Origin: Zea mays
Taxonomy: Eukaryota > Streptophyta > Magnoliopsida > Poales > Poaceae
NCBI RefSeq assembly: GCF_902167145.1
Contig: NC_050101.1
Coordinates: 110,141,789 to 110,205,788, forward strand
DNA: 64,000 bases
Reading direction: 5' to 3'
Under the pieces are notes generated by a model. It was not told where the DNA came from. It did no database searches and worked only from the letters and a program-made list of their open reading frames with translations. Below, piece by piece: positions 61,345-64,000 of this stretch; the first letter of the stretch is position 1; each line of letters starts with the position of its first letter. Both the position numbers and the translations under genes were made by a program.

Positions 61345-64000
61345 GACTTGGCTGTGGCAGAACCACCCGAATTATTCCAGCTTAAGTGCCTAAGTCACGC
61401 CTCAGGGGCCGTAACACACTTAAATCGGAATAACCCGTCAGTCCTTCAGATCTAGTCTGATAGAGCCACTTAACCAGGATCAAACTCCACAATCTCACTC
61501 GAAGGTGAGTCACAGAAGAAATACAATAAAACAGGAAACCTCAAATTAAGTACTGAGTTATTACATAAATCAGAGTTTTTTCGTAGCAACTAAAGTTCAC
61601 AAAATAAAGTGCAGCGGATAATCGATGTCGTCGGTATCGAGGAATCGGGCAAGGCCTAGCCCACTACTCCTCGTGCTCCTCTCCTGCCGGAGCAACATCC
61701 CACTCGACCGTCCAACCCGGTGGAAGGGTGGTAGGCCACGTCACACCATCAACCATTTCCTGAATGGTACCTGCAAAAATTGTGCCACAAGCAAGGTTGA
61801 GTATACTAATACTCAGCTAGACTTAACCGGTGTGAGGAGTCTACTCCTCTACCTCTAGACTATGCAGCTGTTTGGCTGAGGGGTTTGGTTTGACAAAAGC
61901 ACTAGCTGTTTCTAAAATCAATTTTTAGCTTTTCAATTCTATCATCATTAACTTAGCTAGATTTGCTCCTTCTAAGCATACATGGTAACAATCATTTAGT
62001 TCAATCAACAAGTTATCTCATGTAACCACATTTCACTTCTTACTCGATGCAGTACAAGGAATCAAGCAGTCTCATTAGCTGCGAGAAGCAGACGATTCGA
62101 ATCGAGTTTTAACCTTGCAAGGTAAACCTAAACACACGGCATGTCAGGGTACTCTGACCCCACACATGACAACCGTCCCCATCGATTCCCCGTTCGCGTC
62201 CAGGCCTCACCGCCTTGGCATACAATGCTCCACTGACCCCGGCCGCCGCCGTGCAGTGACCGCACTTGTACCCACCATAGCTAGCATGGGAGACCCAGTC
62301 TCAGGTCGCATGAGGGATAAAGTCCGCGCCCGGCTTCAATCAGGTACTAGGTTTACCGGTTACCATTTTTCCCGGCATGTGCTTAGTACGTTCAAAAGCT
62401 TGACTCAGGTATCCACACATTAATCCTTAATTCATTTTCCCCGTCTCATGGACAAGGCATCCTCCCTGGATCCAAGTCCATAGACCAACATAGATCCCGT
62501 TATCAAGATGAATACAATCAATTCCTGACCTTGCGCGAGTGCTAGAAAAATCACTCGACTTCTACCGAGATCCTGATTAGCAAGCAGCTACTCGACCTAG
62601 CATACTAGTATTCATCTCAAAAAGGAATCCTAAGTTCATGCAACTAGAGGTTTCAAGCAACTCCTACACTTAAGTGCACATTGCAATCCTACAAGCATTA
62701 AGTGTAGTAAAATAGCATAATTAACAGGTTATGCATAAAACCGGGGCTTGCCTTCAATTGCTGGGGCTGCGGGGAGATCCTCAATAGCAGCCTCTGAAGC
62801 CTGCTCCTGGTCCTCCTCTTGGACAGGTCCTTGCTCGGGGATGAGCACGTACTCTCCGTCGGCAAGATTACAATCTAATGAATGCAATGCGTAAGATATA
62901 TGCATGATATGATATGTGCTTTTAGAAACCACAACTTTAAAGGTGCATGATCTTTCTTGAGTTAAACAAGGTTAACTTTACTTATGTAAGACCCTTGGGT
63001 GGTATACTTGGTAAATTGGTTTAAACTTAGCTAAGGTAAGTAGATTAAATTTTTGGGGTTCCACTGAATTCCTTTTAAGTCTTAGTGAGAATTGATAAGT
63101 ACTCAAGTTAGACTTATTGAGGTGGGGTTTATTTCTTCTTTCCTTTTCTTTTATTCTTCTTAATGTTTTGGAGTAGGTTTGAACTACAAGTTGCTTTTAT
63201 ATTTTTCTAAAAATTCTGCAAAAAATACAGTGGCTGGGTACTGGTGTATGTTTCTCTGTCTCAAAATTTGGGGATCAGAAAGTGAATAGTTTTCTCTGGA
63301 CAAAATTATTAAATTCTAGGGCAGAAGGGGTGCTTTGAACTACAACTATTATTTAACAGTGGGCAATTCTCCAAAACTTATTTTTGCTGGCTTTTAGGTG
63401 TTATAACATGACTTGATACAAATTTCTAATCATTAATACCTTTTAATTTGTTTTCTATGGTTTTCTCAAGTTTCTAGCCAAATAGATGCTTTCTACTATC
63501 ACTATATTTGAAACACATTAAACAACAGAGTTCTTATTTTTCTTGGTTATTATTTTGTGCAAGAGCAATCATTCTGAAGTTTGGCCTCTTTTTGCTTAAG
63601 GGAAGGGGTGGTATGCATTATTTGAATTAAGTGGCCTTTCTCTTAAATCATTAGCAATTGGTATGAGTTTGCTTCTTTTTCATGGGTTGGCATTTTTCTC
63701 TGGTAGTTTATTCCATCATGGACTTAGCAAATTTTTGGTTGCCCATTATCACATTAATAGGGGTTGTTCATGATTTATTTGGAAAATGCCTTATTATCAC
63801 TTTGTATTTATTTTCCTTACTTAAAAAGTTGGGCTGAGGTGCTCTGTATTTTTGTAGTGGGGCTCTGGTGGTTGTAAGTCCACTGGATTTTTAATAATCA
63901 TTTTGGTTATAGTTTTGCTACTCTAATAATTGATTCTCAGTCCAAATGAGGCTAAATAACTTATTTTAATTTAAAATTGGTCCAAATTAATGGTCTCTGT
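61345..64000. other. LTR-like flanking sequence of an unidentified retrotransposon
   Basis: No coding sequence recognised. The run of short motifs (GCAAGGTTGAGTATACTAATACTCAGC near 61790, CCGACCCC/GTGACCGC-type C-rich segment near 62150-62330, then T-rich DNA) parallels the first half of the solo LTR at 44188, in the same orientation. It is probably the 5' portion of a similar long LTR, continuing past the window. Confidence 0.45.

Overview
The window looks like a chromosome segment from a grass, most likely maize or a close Andropogoneae relative. The evidence is spliced plant genes with GT-AG introns, nested LTR retrotransposons of Tat (Ty3/gypsy) type, GC-rich LTR segments, and hAT, PIF/Harbinger and Mutator-like DNA elements. 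The species is inferred from style only; no search was run.

Layout. Two ordinary host genes occupy the left 15 kb: an ArfGAP plus C2 domain protein of the AGD12/ZAC type on the minus strand (coding 3343-5371, seven coding exons) and an RGLG-type RING E3 ligase with a copine/vWA domain on the plus strand (11352-14567, eleven coding exons). Around them lie a 517-bp hAT-type MITE with a perfect 8-bp target duplication (872-1388), a Tourist-like MITE (about 7160-7382) and a PIF/Harbinger element (7556-9637) that carries only the Myb-like ORF1 gene.

From 14.8 to 39.5 kb there is a cluster of Mutator-like DNA whose ends lie against (TA)n tracts (14834, 26692, 36941, 37031, 39428). Unit A (14961-26691) holds roughly 670-bp tandem repeats and is split by a nearly intact 9.45-kb Tat retrotransposon (16249-25696; 607-bp LTRs, TSD GTGTA). 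Unit B (26757-36940) carries a decayed FAR1/MudrA-like transposase gene facing a Ulp1-type (C48) cysteine protease gene. Beyond it come a lone 72-bp copy of unit A's terminal repeat, a 1.3/1.1-kb tandem duplication and a fragment of a fructose-bisphosphate aldolase gene.

From 39.8 kb to the end the DNA is nested LTR retrotransposons. A second Tat element runs 42784-61344, with gag and pol on plus, broken by frameshifts, nonsense codons and a 4.54-kb solo LTR at 44188-48727. Fragments of other LTRs flank it at 39.8-42.8 kb and 61.3-64 kb.

How the parts relate. Both Tat elements have the same uncommon design. Pol lies on one strand. A multi-exon gene with a putative-gypsy-type (Transposase_28-like) N-terminal region and a coiled-coil C-terminus lies on the other, convergent with pol, with tandem repeats between the two 3' ends. 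The first element has an open pol frame but no gag, yet its LTRs differ at only 8 of 607 positions, so it seems to have moved recently with gag supplied in trans. These gag-less and antisense-gene features, and the (TA)n-bounded MULE cluster with its Ulp1 gene, are the parts of the window most worth following up.
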